Shown here in pieces: positions 9,250-17,292 of a DNA stretch of 64,000 nt. Both the position numbers and the translations under genes were made by a program. This DNA comes from an uncultured Alphaproteobacteria bacterium (GTDB lineage: Bacteria > Pseudomonadota > Alphaproteobacteria > Micavibrionales > Micavibrionaceae), in contig CALDTV010000015.1 in NCBI GenBank assembly GCA_937923625.1, positions 1 to 64,000 on the forward strand, given 5' to 3'. The notes beneath the pieces are model-generated. The model worked only from the letters and a program-made list of their open reading frames with translations. It did no database searches and was not told the DNA's origin. Positions within the stretch are counted from its first letter, which is position 1, and every line of letters begins with the position of its first letter.

Positions 9250-9831
9250 ATGGCTAATCCAGAACAACAGTTTCAGAATAAACAAGATCGTGAGGAATCA
9301 GAATTTCACGAAAAGCTTGTTGCGGTTAACCGTGTGGCCAAAGTTGTAAAAGGTGGACGTCGTTTCGGTTTTGCTGCTCTTGTCGTTGTTGGTGATGGTC
9401 GCGGTCAGGTTGGTACGGGACATGGTAAAGCCAAAGAAGTTCCTGAAGCTATTCGTAAGGCAACTGAGCAAGCTAAGAAGAAGATGATCAGTGTTCCTTT
9501 ACGTGAAGGTCGTACAATTCACCATGATGTTAAAGGTCGCTCTGGTGCGGGAAAAGTTATCATGCGCTCTGCGCCTGTTGGTACGGGTGTCATTGCTGGT
9601 GGTCCGATGCGTGCGGTTTTTGACTGCTTGGGCATTCAAGATGTTGTGGCAAAAGCGGTTGGATCATCCAATCCTTATAACATGGTAAACGCGACTTTGG
9701 CGGCTTTAAAAAAGATGGAAAGTCCACGTCAAATTGCGACACGTCGTGGTAAAAAAGTAAGTGACATTGTTGCGGCACGTGAGTCTGCACATGGTCAAAA
9801 AAATGTCGAAACAAACGAAACCAAAAAATAA
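9250..9831 (+). CDS. rpsE: 30S ribosomal protein S5
   Basis: S5 is important for decoding fidelity. The N-terminal double-stranded-RNA-like domain shows [20 protein letters not shown] and [15 protein letters not shown]; the C-terminal domain shows [16 protein letters not shown]. The length of 193 is somewhat longer than E. coli S5 (167), because of short extensions at both ends. Confidence 0.98.
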   Translation: MANPEQQFQNKQDREESEFHEKLVAVNRVAKVVKGGRRFGFAALVVVGDGRGQVGTGHGKAKEVPEAIRKATEQAKKKMISVPLREGRTIHHDVKGRSGAGKVIMRSAPVGTGVIAGGPMRAVFDCLGIQDVVAKAVGSSNPYNMVNATLAALKKMESPRQIATRRGKKVSDIVAARESAHGQKNVETNETKK

Positions 9832-9871
9832 TCAGCTTTTGAATATAAAGCAAAATTTTTGAGGCAAGAGA

Positions 9872-10078
9872 ATGAGTGAAAAGAAGAAAACATCAGGCAA
9901 AACTATTACTGTTAGGCAAACGAGCTCACCCATTGCGCGTGAAGCATCGCAACGTGCAACATTGGTCGGTCTTGGTTTGAATAAAATGGGACGTGCTAAG
10001 ACATTGGAAGATACACCAAGTGTTCGCGGTATGATCCGTAAAGTTGCGCACCTTGTGACAGTTGAAGAAGCCGCCTAA
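9872..10078 (+). CDS. rpmD: 50S ribosomal protein L30
   Basis: A small 68-residue protein with the L30 pattern [40 protein letters not shown] and KVAHLV. It lies between rpsE and rplO as in other proteobacteria. Confidence 0.96.
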   Translation: MSEKKKTSGKTITVRQTSSPIAREASQRATLVGLGLNKMGRAKTLEDTPSVRGMIRKVAHLVTVEEAA

Positions 10079-10101
10079 TTCAGTAAAGAAGGAATAAAGT
10101 T

Positions 10102-10653
10102 ATGAAGATTAATGATTTACAACCAAAGCAAGGATCTCGGCAGAACACAAAACGTGTTGGTCGTGGTCTTGGGTCAGGTAAAGGCAAGACCTGTGGTGTT
10201 GGTCAAAAAGGTCAAAAAGCCCGTTCAGGTGTAGCGATTAACGGTTATGAAGGTGGTCAAATGCCGCTTTATAAACGTTTGCCGAAACGCGGTTTTACAA
10301 ATATTTTTGGTAAAAAATACGCCACTATATCGCTTGCACGTTTACAAGAGGCCTTAGATAAGAAAATGATTGATGCCAAAGGCACGATCGATGTTGATGC
10401 TCTGGCGTCAGCTAAAGTTATCAAGCATAAACGTGATGGTGTTCGCTTGCTTGGTAATGGTGAGTTGAAAACAAAAGTTACGTTGAAAATTGCAGGTGCG
10501 ACAAAGTCTGCGGTTGCTGCGGTTGAAAAAGCTGGTGGTAAAGTTGATATCATTGAAGCTGAAACTAAAGGCCCGCGTCATAAAGGTAAAGATGCCGATG
10601 CAAAACGTGCTGCAGCAAAAGAAAAAGGCACAGCAAAGAAGCCTAAGAAATAA
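10102..10653 (+). CDS. rplO: 50S ribosomal protein L15
   Basis: L15 is a late-assembly protein of the 50S subunit. It has the glycine-rich N-terminus RVGRGLGSGKGKTCGVGQKG, then GYEGGQMPLYKRLPKRGF. The product is 183 residues, longer than the usual ~145-160, with a lysine/alanine-rich tail from about residue 154. In most bacteria secY follows; here the operon ends 38 bp later at a strong terminator. Confidence 0.98.
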   Translation: MKINDLQPKQGSRQNTKRVGRGLGSGKGKTCGVGQKGQKARSGVAINGYEGGQMPLYKRLPKRGFTNIFGKKYATISLARLQEALDKKMIDAKGTIDVDALASAKVIKHKRDGVRLLGNGELKTKVTLKIAGATKSAVAAVEKAGGKVDIIEAETKGPRHKGKDADAKRAAAKEKGTAKKPKK

Positions 10654-10670
10654 GCGTCAAAGCGTTTAAA

Positions 10671-11096
10671 ATGCCAATAGAAATTCAAAAGGCTCTGTTA
10701 TCTCAAGAAAAAGAGGTACAGAGCCTTTTTCTTGAGGGAACTGGTCGGACCATGTCTGATCCAAAGATTTTGCTTGAAACATACCCTTGTGTTGTCGCTT
10801 TGGATAATCAGGAAGTTATCGGCCTTGCTGTGACAACTCGTTTTGCGCCGGATATTTTGGAGTTAGCTAATATTTATGTGAGAGCAGATCTGCGCAATAA
10901 AAATATTGGTTCTTTCCTTTTGAATTTTTTAGAAAAGCAGACGAAGGACACAAATTATAAAGCCATTATTTTAGCTAATAGCAACCTTTATGAGAACCAA
11001 GAAGGCAAGCGCTCTGCTGAAAATTTCTATCTTAGAAATGGTTATCAGCCATCTTTTCAGACGGCTGATACAAAAATTTTTTATAAAGTTGTATAG
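10671..11096 (+). CDS. GNAT-family N-acetyltransferase
   Basis: A 141-residue protein with the GNAT layout. An N-terminal strand and helix come first, then VVALDNQEVIGLAVTTRF and ELANIYVRADLRNKNIGSFL. The last segment fits motif A, where the acetyl-CoA pyrophosphate loop is normally Q/RxxGxG/A; here it reads RNKNIGS. The C-terminal region has RSAENFYLRNGYQPS, a common GNAT ending. The substrate is unknown. The rplO terminator hairpin is embedded in codons ~7-20. If ribosomal transcripts end there, expression depends on read-through or on another promoter. An ATG at 10752 would avoid the hairpin but would remove the first GNAT strand and helix. Confidence 0.8.
   Translation: MPIEIQKALLSQEKEVQSLFLEGTGRTMSDPKILLETYPCVVALDNQEVIGLAVTTRFAPDILELANIYVRADLRNKNIGSFLLNFLEKQTKDTNYKAIILANSNLYENQEGKRSAENFYLRNGYQPSFQTADTKIFYKVV
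10691..10733 (+). terminator. Strong intrinsic terminator of the S10-spc cluster
   Basis: GGCTCTGT (10691-10698) pairs perfectly with ACAGAGCC (10718-10725). An inner extension pairs ATCTC (10700-10704) with GAGGT (10713-10717), counting one G-U pair and one bulge. TTTTTC follows. It lies inside the first ~20 codons of the acetyltransferase gene on the same strand. Confidence 0.85.
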
Positions 11097-11107
11097 CTTG
11101 TTGAGCT

Positions 11108-11929
11108 TTAGCTTTTGACCAAGGCTTCTGGATTGACAATCTCTAATGTGCGCGTTGGGAATGGAATATCAATACCGTCCCTATCAAGCTCTTCTTTGAT
11201 CGCTTTGAGCAAGTCCCATTGCACAACAAAATAATCATCTGTTTTTGTCCAAATGCGCACTTTAATATCGACCGAAGAGTCCCCCATATTGGCAACGGCA
11301 ATAATGGGCTCTTTTCCTGTTGTCTGAACAAGGCGGTCCTCTTTTTTCAAGACATTATTAATTGTCTTAAATGCTTTGTTGAGGTCACTGCCATATGAGA
11401 CACCGATTGTAATGTCCTGACGGCGTTGTTTATTGCGGGTATAATTTGTAATTTCATTCCCCCAAACGGTGCTGTTGGGGGCAAACACATATTTATTATC
11501 CACTGTGATTAATTCCGTTCCGAATAAACCGAGCGCAGTCACCGTTCCACCCGTACTTGAAAATTCAACGTAATCACCGACACCAAAAGGGCGTAAAATT
11601 AACAACATCGTGCCCGCTGCAACATTGCTTAATGTTCCTTGTAATGCCAAACCGATGGCTAAGCCTGCAGCACCCATAACGGCGAGTAAACTTGCCGTTT
11701 GTACGCCAAATTGCCCGAGTACAGCGACGAGGGAGACAGCAAGAATAATATATTTTGCCAAGTTGCCCAAAAATGACGCAATGGTTTTATCTAATTTTTT
11801 TACATTTTGGATACGGCTTCGAACCCAGCTGCCAACAAGCCAACCAACGATAAGAATAATTAAGGCGCCGATAATCCTTAGCCCCCAATAGATAATGAGT
11901 TCCATATATTCTTCTAAATTTATATCCAT
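11108..11929 (-). CDS. mscS: Small-conductance mechanosensitive channel (MscS family)
   Basis: An inner-membrane channel that releases solutes on hypo-osmotic shock. The 273 residues match MscS. Three transmembrane helices occupy about residues 10-105; the pore-lining helix reads LAVMGAAGLAIGLALQGTLS followed by NVAAGTMLLILRPFGVGDYV. The beta domain (GTVTALGLFGTELITVDNK) and the mixed C-terminal domain follow. The SD AGAGGAA precedes the ATG. It is convergent with the acetyltransferase gene, 11 bp apart. The gene symbol is used in the family sense. Confidence 0.93.
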   Translation of the reverse strand: MDINLEEYMELIIYWGLRIIGALIILIVGWLVGSWVRSRIQNVKKLDKTIASFLGNLAKYIILAVSLVAVLGQFGVQTASLLAVMGAAGLAIGLALQGTLSNVAAGTMLLILRPFGVGDYVEFSSTGGTVTALGLFGTELITVDNKYVFAPNSTVWGNEITNYTRNKQRRQDITIGVSYGSDLNKAFKTINNVLKKEDRLVQTTGKEPIIAVANMGDSSVDIKVRIWTKTDDYFVVQWDLLKAIKEELDRDGIDIPFPTRTLEIVNPEALVKS

Positions 11930-12015
11930 AATTTCCTCTTTGATGTGTGACGTTGATGCTAAATATAGGCGTTCAAACTTTATAGATTCCTAAATTTTGT
12001 ACAAGCAAGCTTTTA

Positions 12016-12043
12016 TTGACATAATTTATTGTTTGTTTATATA
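12016..12043 (+). promoter_or_regulatory. Promoter predicting a leaderless transcript
   Basis: A consensus TTGACA (12016-12021) is followed after 16 bp by TATATA (12038-12043). The expected start is 12050, which is the A of the ATG. There is no Shine-Dalgarno sequence. Confidence 0.65.
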
Positions 12044-12049
12044 TGTAAT

Positions 12050-13117
12050 ATGAAAAAAATTCTGATAATATCTCAAGGAGGCGTGATCACGTCACATCGA
12101 AGCACTCACAGCGATCATTCTGATTTTGAGGGATTTCAAACGTTCGCCGCTAGTAGAATTAGTGATAACAAGTTTTCTTATGATCTTGTCTCGATTGGTA
12201 ATGATTTAACGGGGGTTAATTCTTGTTCTCCACATCATTGTAATTTACTCGCAGAAACGATTGAGCGTCATTATCATGAATATGACGGTTTTTTCATTTT
12301 ACGTGGCGCGGCATATTCTGATTATGTTGGGGCAAGTTTGACGTTTTCTCTGCAGGGAAACTACAAGCCAATTTTGATTGGTGACGGCCAAGGTTCTTTT
12401 TTAAGTCCTATATCAGACGCGGCAAGCTTCTTAAATCGTGGCTTATTATATTTGGTAACTGAAGCGCAATCAGGGAATAAATGCAGCGATGTATCGATTC
12501 TGTCAGATGGTTTGATTGTAAATGCTGTTGATGCCGCTCTTTTTCCTGATGGAACTATGCGATATTATTCCAGAACGGGGGAAAATTATCGTATTGAGAA
12601 TTTGTCTTATGCCAGAGATGACGGTACTGGGCGACAATGGGGAATGTTCAAGCGTGTCCCTATAGATGAGACGCTAATAGTACATAGTCATGATGGCATA
12701 GGAACATTTGGCAAGCAATTTTCTATGGTGGCGCGCATACCATATGACGCACTTTTACTAACAACCACGCAACATGGTGGGTTCAGTGCACTTTCAGATA
12801 ACGGTTTTGAGTATCTACACGAAATGGGTAAGCGCGCTACTCCGGTCATTTTGGTGAATAACCTTGTGCATGGCGGAGTCATAAATACATCTTTAGCGGG
12901 AATGGGAGATCATATTGTTGAGGGCTTAACGATGAGTAAGGCGGTGGCCGCGGCGAAGGCATTATATGCCCTAGGGGCCGCAAATGGCTCTGTTGAAGAG
13001 TTTAAAAATATTATGCATTTTAATTTCGCGGGAGAAATTCCCCCTTTAGACAAGTTGATTGGTTCTAAACGGCCTGAATTTAATCCACGCGAACGAAACT
13101 CTCGCGCTGTTATATAA
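12050..13117 (+). CDS. Asparaginase I-like protein lacking catalytic residues
   Basis: The 355-residue protein follows the L-asparaginase fold from end to end: ILIISQGGVITS (5-16), YDGFFILRGAAYSD (79-92), ASLTFSLQGNYKPILIGDG and a C-terminal domain with PVILVNNLVHGGVIN and MSKAVAAAKALYALG. The key residues differ. The N-terminal catalytic Thr of GGTI is Val (GGVI), and the HGTDT motif is RGAAY. The reading frame is intact, so this looks like a pseudoenzyme or a highly divergent enzyme rather than a decayed gene. A TTG 21 bp upstream would extend the N-terminus, but the promoter placement favours the ATG at 12050. Neighbours give no functional hint. Confidence 0.75.
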   Translation: MKKILIISQGGVITSHRSTHSDHSDFEGFQTFAASRISDNKFSYDLVSIGNDLTGVNSCSPHHCNLLAETIERHYHEYDGFFILRGAAYSDYVGASLTFSLQGNYKPILIGDGQGSFLSPISDAASFLNRGLLYLVTEAQSGNKCSDVSILSDGLIVNAVDAALFPDGTMRYYSRTGENYRIENLSYARDDGTGRQWGMFKRVPIDETLIVHSHDGIGTFGKQFSMVARIPYDALLLTTTQHGGFSALSDNGFEYLHEMGKRATPVILVNNLVHGGVINTSLAGMGDHIVEGLTMSKAVAAAKALYALGAANGSVEEFKNIMHFNFAGEIPPLDKLIGSKRPEFNPRERNSRAVI

Positions 13118-13119
13118 GG

Positions 13120-14580
13120 TTATTTTTTGCCGAATGGGTTGTTACTTGTTCTGACTAAAAGCCTTAAAGGAATACCTTTTAGGCCAAAATCTTCGCGCAA
13201 TCCGTTCATTAAATAACGCTTATATGTTTCGGGTAATGATTTAGGCCGTGACACCCACACAGCAAATGTCGGCGGGCGTATGTTAATTTGTGTGATATAC
13301 CGTAAACGGTTAGAGCGCCCTTCGTAGAGCGGAGCAGGGTTTTGACTCTCGCGCGCTGCCAGCCATCTATTCATTTTTGCGGTTGGCACACGTTTATTCC
13401 AAAGCGTGTAGGTGTCCAAAATAGTTTGCATGAGAAAACCGAGGTTACGATTTTTAATCGCAGAAATACTGACCGATGGTATATCGCGCACTTGCCCTAA
13501 AGAGGTTTCCATTTTGTAATTAATTAGCGCGAGAGTTTCTTTTTTGTCTTCTTCTTGTTTCATTAAGTCCCATTTATTAATGGCGAGAACAAGCGCGCGG
13601 CCTTCGCTCAGGACGTGATCAGCAATTTGCAAATCTTGCTTTTCTAAGATATTTTCAGCGTCAATCACAAGTACAACAACTTGCGCCAAACGAATGGCGC
13701 GAAGACTATCCTCTACGGACATTTTTTCAATGTTGTGATCAATCTTTGATTTACGGCGCATGCCTGCTGTATCCACCAGCTTAATTTTACGCCCGTCATA
13801 TTCCCAATCAACAGCAATTGCATCGCGCGTGATACCTGCCTCGGGACCTGTCATAACACGATGTTCTTCTAGTAAGGCGTTGAGTAGCGTTGATTTCCCT
13901 ACATTCGGACGCCCAACAATGGCTATCTTTATCGGTTTTTCTTCGTCATCTTCTTGGATTTCAAGTGCGGCGAAGTCAAAATCTTCACTTCCTTCAAGAT
14001 CATCGAGGTTTTCAATATCGGGAAGTTGATCGAGGCCATCTTCAATTTCTTCGTCATCTTCGGGAAAGTAAGGTTCAAACGCATGATAAAGATCTTCGAT
14101 ACCAATGCCATGCGCAGAAGAAATAGGGATTGGTTGGCCAAAACCAAGTCCATAAGCTTCTGCCATACCACTCGCGACAGCTTTGTCGGTTTCTGCTTTA
14201 TTGACGGCCAAAACAACGGGTTTTGGTTTATTGCCTTTTTTTCGGCTGGATTGTTTTCTAAGCCAACCGGCAAAATGTTCATCAATTGGGGTGACGCCTT
14301 CACGGCCATCAATGAGGAAAAGAACGGCATCGGCTTGCGCGATCCCATCTTCAGTTTGTCGGCGCATGCGTCCTTCGATTGAATCATCGAAAGATTCTTC
14401 TAATCCTGCGGTATCAATTATACGGATTTTTTGATCGAATAAATATCCTTCGGCATCCCGCCAATCGCGTGTGACACCAGGGGTATCATCAACAATAGCC
14501 AATTTTTTCTTCGCGAGTCTATTAAATAGTGTTGATTTCCCGACGTTAGGGCGTCCAACAATGGCGATTGTAAAAGTCAT
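13120..14580 (-). CDS. der: Ribosome biogenesis GTPase Der (EngA)
   Basis: An essential GTPase of 50S maturation. Two tandem GTPase domains each carry the P-loop GRPNVGKST (about residues 8-16 and 223-231), followed by DTPG/DTAG and NKAE or NKWD motifs. A C-terminal KH-like domain ends near residue 480. The linker between the G domains is unusually acidic (residues ~175-215). The length of 486 is typical. It closes the yfgM-bamB-der block on this strand, 118 bp after bamB, an arrangement also known from gammaproteobacteria. Confidence 0.97.
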   Translation of the reverse strand: MTFTIAIVGRPNVGKSTLFNRLAKKKLAIVDDTPGVTRDWRDAEGYLFDQKIRIIDTAGLEESFDDSIEGRMRRQTEDGIAQADAVLFLIDGREGVTPIDEHFAGWLRKQSSRKKGNKPKPVVLAVNKAETDKAVASGMAEAYGLGFGQPIPISSAHGIGIEDLYHAFEPYFPEDDEEIEDGLDQLPDIENLDDLEGSEDFDFAALEIQEDDEEKPIKIAIVGRPNVGKSTLLNALLEEHRVMTGPEAGITRDAIAVDWEYDGRKIKLVDTAGMRRKSKIDHNIEKMSVEDSLRAIRLAQVVVLVIDAENILEKQDLQIADHVLSEGRALVLAINKWDLMKQEEDKKETLALINYKMETSLGQVRDIPSVSISAIKNRNLGFLMQTILDTYTLWNKRVPTAKMNRWLAARESQNPAPLYEGRSNRLRYITQINIRPPTFAVWVSRPKSLPETYKRYLMNGLREDFGLKGIPLRLLVRTSNNPFGKK

Positions 14581-14697
14581 TTATCTGTATTCCCTGACAT
14601 CAATTTGTCGGTCTTTAACTATTTAAAAAATATGCACCGCCGCCTATGGCCTGTTGGCAAATAAAGCTAAACGGCTTGAAACTAAAGTCATACGGGA

Positions 14698-16029
14698 TTA
14701 ACGATAGGCAAGCAAGGTCGCATCATCCGCAAGAAAATATAATGCGCCATTGGCTACAATAGGCGATAGATTTATTGATTTTTTTGTCCGCCAGCTAGTC
14801 ATTATCGCGCCGCTAAGGGGATCAAATTCCGCAACATGGCCATAATTATTGACGAGTAACAAGCGACTGCCTGCCATAACGGGACCTGCCCATGTGAGTA
14901 AGCCTTCACGGTCTTTAGGATCTTTGTATTTCGGCACGGATTTAACCCATAAAACGTCGCCATTCATCGCATTTAATGCCAGTAAATTGCTGTCTGCGGT
15001 CATAACATAAACGGTGTTTCCTGCCATCCATGGCGTTTCTGTGCTGCTGATTTCACGTGCCCATATACGTGATCCCGTGCGTTTGTCTATAGCAACCATT
15101 TTGCCGCCAAAACTAACGGCTAAGACAACATCGCCTGCTATCACAGGTAGGCCACGAATATCGGACAGACCCGCCATTGCACCAAGGCGTAAGCTGTTTG
15201 AAAGGCTGTCTTCCCAAGCCACAGAACCATTTTCAACGCGTAAAGCAACAAGATCGCCAGAGGATAATGCCGCAATAACAAGATTATTATCAGCGGCTGG
15301 GCTTGCTGCGCCAAGCAAGCCAGTCATCTCGTCAACGCCTTCATGCTCCCATAGGATCTTACCGCTCGCCCCATCAAGGGCGATGACATTATTGTTTAAT
15401 GTGGTAACAAAAACGCGGCTATTTTTGATGGTCGGCGCGGCGCGGGTTGCCCCACTTAAACGGGTACGCCAATAAATTTCACCATTGGCTGGGTTCAGCG
15501 CTAAGACTTCGTTATAGCCTGATGTTGCAAAAACCACGCCGCCAGCATAAGAAATACCACCGCCAATTACAGCGTCATCTTCTTTTAAATCTCGAATAGA
15601 GCTGCTCCAAATTTCTTTACCTGTTTGGTCATGGAACGCCCGTACTTTTGATTTTGTATCAAGGGTGAAAATTTTGCCTTCCGCGACAACAGGACGGGTG
15701 ATGAGAGGGAGGCCATCATTACTGCCACCGCCAATATCTGTGCGCCAAATTAGCTCCAATTGCGCGGACTCGCCTAAAGCCAAATTCTGCATGGCATGGT
15801 GCGGATAACCACCAGCTTGGGGCCATTCTTTATTATATGTGACAGGGGGGAGTTCAATAATAGCACTGGCATTAATACCCGTTTTGGGTTTCAGCTCTTG
15901 TTGTAAATCAAGGATAGAAATACGCTCTCCTGCTAATGGTTTAACCTCTGGTTCAGAGTCAAAAAATGAGCAAGCGTTTAAAAGAAATGGAACGAGTAAT
16001 AGAGCGTAAAAATAAGGTTTCATTATCAT
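14698..16029 (-). CDS. bamB: Outer membrane assembly lipoprotein BamB
   Basis: BamB is a beta-propeller lipoprotein of the BAM complex, which inserts outer-membrane proteins. The N-terminus is a lipoprotein signal with lipobox LNAC (Cys at residue 20). PQQ-like repeats follow, e.g. GKIFTLDTKSKVRAFHDQTG, VFVTTLNNNVIALDGASGK and VYVMTADSNLLALNAMNGD. The length of 443 is slightly above E. coli BamB (392). The start codon overlaps the yfgM stop (ATGA), so the two are translationally coupled. An ATG two codons later is equally possible. Confidence 0.92.
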   Translation of the reverse strand: MIMKPYFYALLLVPFLLNACSFFDSEPEVKPLAGERISILDLQQELKPKTGINASAIIELPPVTYNKEWPQAGGYPHHAMQNLALGESAQLELIWRTDIGGGSNDGLPLITRPVVAEGKIFTLDTKSKVRAFHDQTGKEIWSSSIRDLKEDDAVIGGGISYAGGVVFATSGYNEVLALNPANGEIYWRTRLSGATRAAPTIKNSRVFVTTLNNNVIALDGASGKILWEHEGVDEMTGLLGAASPAADNNLVIAALSSGDLVALRVENGSVAWEDSLSNSLRLGAMAGLSDIRGLPVIAGDVVLAVSFGGKMVAIDKRTGSRIWAREISSTETPWMAGNTVYVMTADSNLLALNAMNGDVLWVKSVPKYKDPKDREGLLTWAGPVMAGSRLLLVNNYGHVAEFDPLSGAIMTSWRTKKSINLSPIVANGALYFLADDATLLAYR

Positions 16030-16691
16030 TGAGCCTCTGTTTGTGTTTTTTGTGCGGCTAATTTTAAGCCATAGATATGCGCCAATGCTTCGCCGCGTTG
16101 TTTTAAGGACGTTGGAATTGTTTTGGCATCTTTAAAGTCTTTTAGATATTTTAATGCTTCAGCATAATCATTTTTTTGGTGTGCGGCATGGCTGGCGGCC
16201 AATAAGCGCGCATGCCAAATCCACGGACTTTTATCATCGGCCAAAAGCGGTTTTAAAATATCAATGTCTGTTTCACCTTCTTGTTCCATTGCTTGTTGTG
16301 CGTAAAGAATGCGCGATAAATTTCTTAAATTTTTAGGGGCAGATTTAGTTGTCGCAATGTCTTTGTAAATCTCTCCCGCTTCTGCTGATTTTCCTTCATC
16401 GACCAACAAAGAGGCCGCAACCATTTTTCCAATTGCCGCATGATCTTTGCGGGTGTCTTTGACGGCTTCGGTCAAGGCGCCTTGTGGATTTTCGCTTTCT
16501 ATTGCGGCTAAAAGCTTTTGCGTCTCCGCGGCATCGCGTGATGAATCCCAACTACGATAAGCCGTTAAACCTGCTGTGCTTAAAATTAAGATAAGAATGG
16601 CGGTGATAATGGTCGAGCCATATTCTTTCCAAATAGCCAGCCATTTATCTTGTTGCATGGCTTCGTCAACTTCACGAAATATATCCGACAT
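16026..16691 (-). CDS. YfgM-like membrane-anchored TPR protein
   Basis: The 221-residue product has a cytoplasmic N-terminus (MSDIFREVDEAMQQDKWLAI), one membrane helix at about 28-48 and a periplasmic helical repeat region. This is the plan of YfgM, an ancillary SecYEG/periplasmic chaperone factor. Its position directly before bamB and der supports this. The last bases overlap the bamB start. Confidence 0.82.
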   Translation of the reverse strand: MSDIFREVDEAMQQDKWLAIWKEYGSTIITAILILILSTAGLTAYRSWDSSRDAAETQKLLAAIESENPQGALTEAVKDTRKDHAAIGKMVAASLLVDEGKSAEAGEIYKDIATTKSAPKNLRNLSRILYAQQAMEQEGETDIDILKPLLADDKSPWIWHARLLAASHAAHQKNDYAEALKYLKDFKDAKTIPTSLKQRGEALAHIYGLKLAAQKTQTEAQ

Positions 16692-16813
16692 ATTTTAAAC
16701 TTTCGGTTTTGCTAGATCTTGCATACGCATGGGCACGAAAGATGTTGTTCTTTAATTTTTAAAATCAGCCTCATACTAATCAAAAATATGACTGTTTCCA
16801 GCCAAAAATAAGG

Positions 16814-16819
16814 TATAAT
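16814..16819 (+). promoter_or_regulatory. Perfect -10 element 7 bp before an ATG
   Basis: TATAAT at 16814-16819 is followed by seven bases and then ATG at 16827. The -35 region around 16791-16797 (ACTGTTT) is poor. Transcription would begin at or one base before the start codon. Confidence 0.5.
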
Positions 16820-16826
16820 GGGTTTA

Positions 16827-17183
16827 ATGAGTATAAAACCACCTTATGACCAGAAAATAGGCTACACGCGCCGCGAATTTGGCGCTATTTTTCAGCTATA
16901 CAGCCAGAACGTGTACAGTGGCTTGTTCAAGGATTTTTCCTTTTTGGATATGAACGGGAAATATTACATTTCGTTTCGGGAGGAGGCGGGCAAAACACCG
17001 CTTGTGACTATCGAAAAACGAAAGCTGGGCGGTGACCGCGTGTTATTTGTTGCAACCACGCCCGCGCAAAATGGCTTAAAAGAAATTGCCCGAAGTGAAA
17101 AATTAGAAGCTTTTATTAAACAGCTAAAAGGCAAAATTGAAATTCTTAAAAATGTTAAAAATGGGCAGGCAAATATTGTTTGA
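16827..17183 (+). CDS. DUF2794-like alphaproteobacterial protein
   Basis: A 118-residue soluble protein of unknown function. The pattern YTRREFGAIFQLYSQNVYSG, then FLDMNGKYYISFRE and PLVTIEKRK, resembles the alphaproteobacterial DUF2794 family as I remember it; I could not check this by search. An upstream ATG at 16818 lies within the -10 element and is unlikely to be transcribed, so the start was set at 16827. There is no ribosome-binding site, and the message may be leaderless. Confidence 0.65.
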   Translation: MSIKPPYDQKIGYTRREFGAIFQLYSQNVYSGLFKDFSFLDMNGKYYISFREEAGKTPLVTIEKRKLGGDRVLFVATTPAQNGLKEIARSEKLEAFIKQLKGKIEILKNVKNGQANIV

Positions 17184-17292
17184 TTTGGTCATAATAACGG
17201 CCTCCGTAAAATAACATACTCAACGCATTTAAAAATACTTGAAACTTCTTTATGATGGCGCACGAATAAGCAGGACATAAAGGAGAGAATAG

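Noticed and set aside
12050-13117. Asparaginase-like gene as a decayed pseudogene
   Set aside because: The frame is open over its full length, the fold motifs are kept, and a consensus promoter is present.
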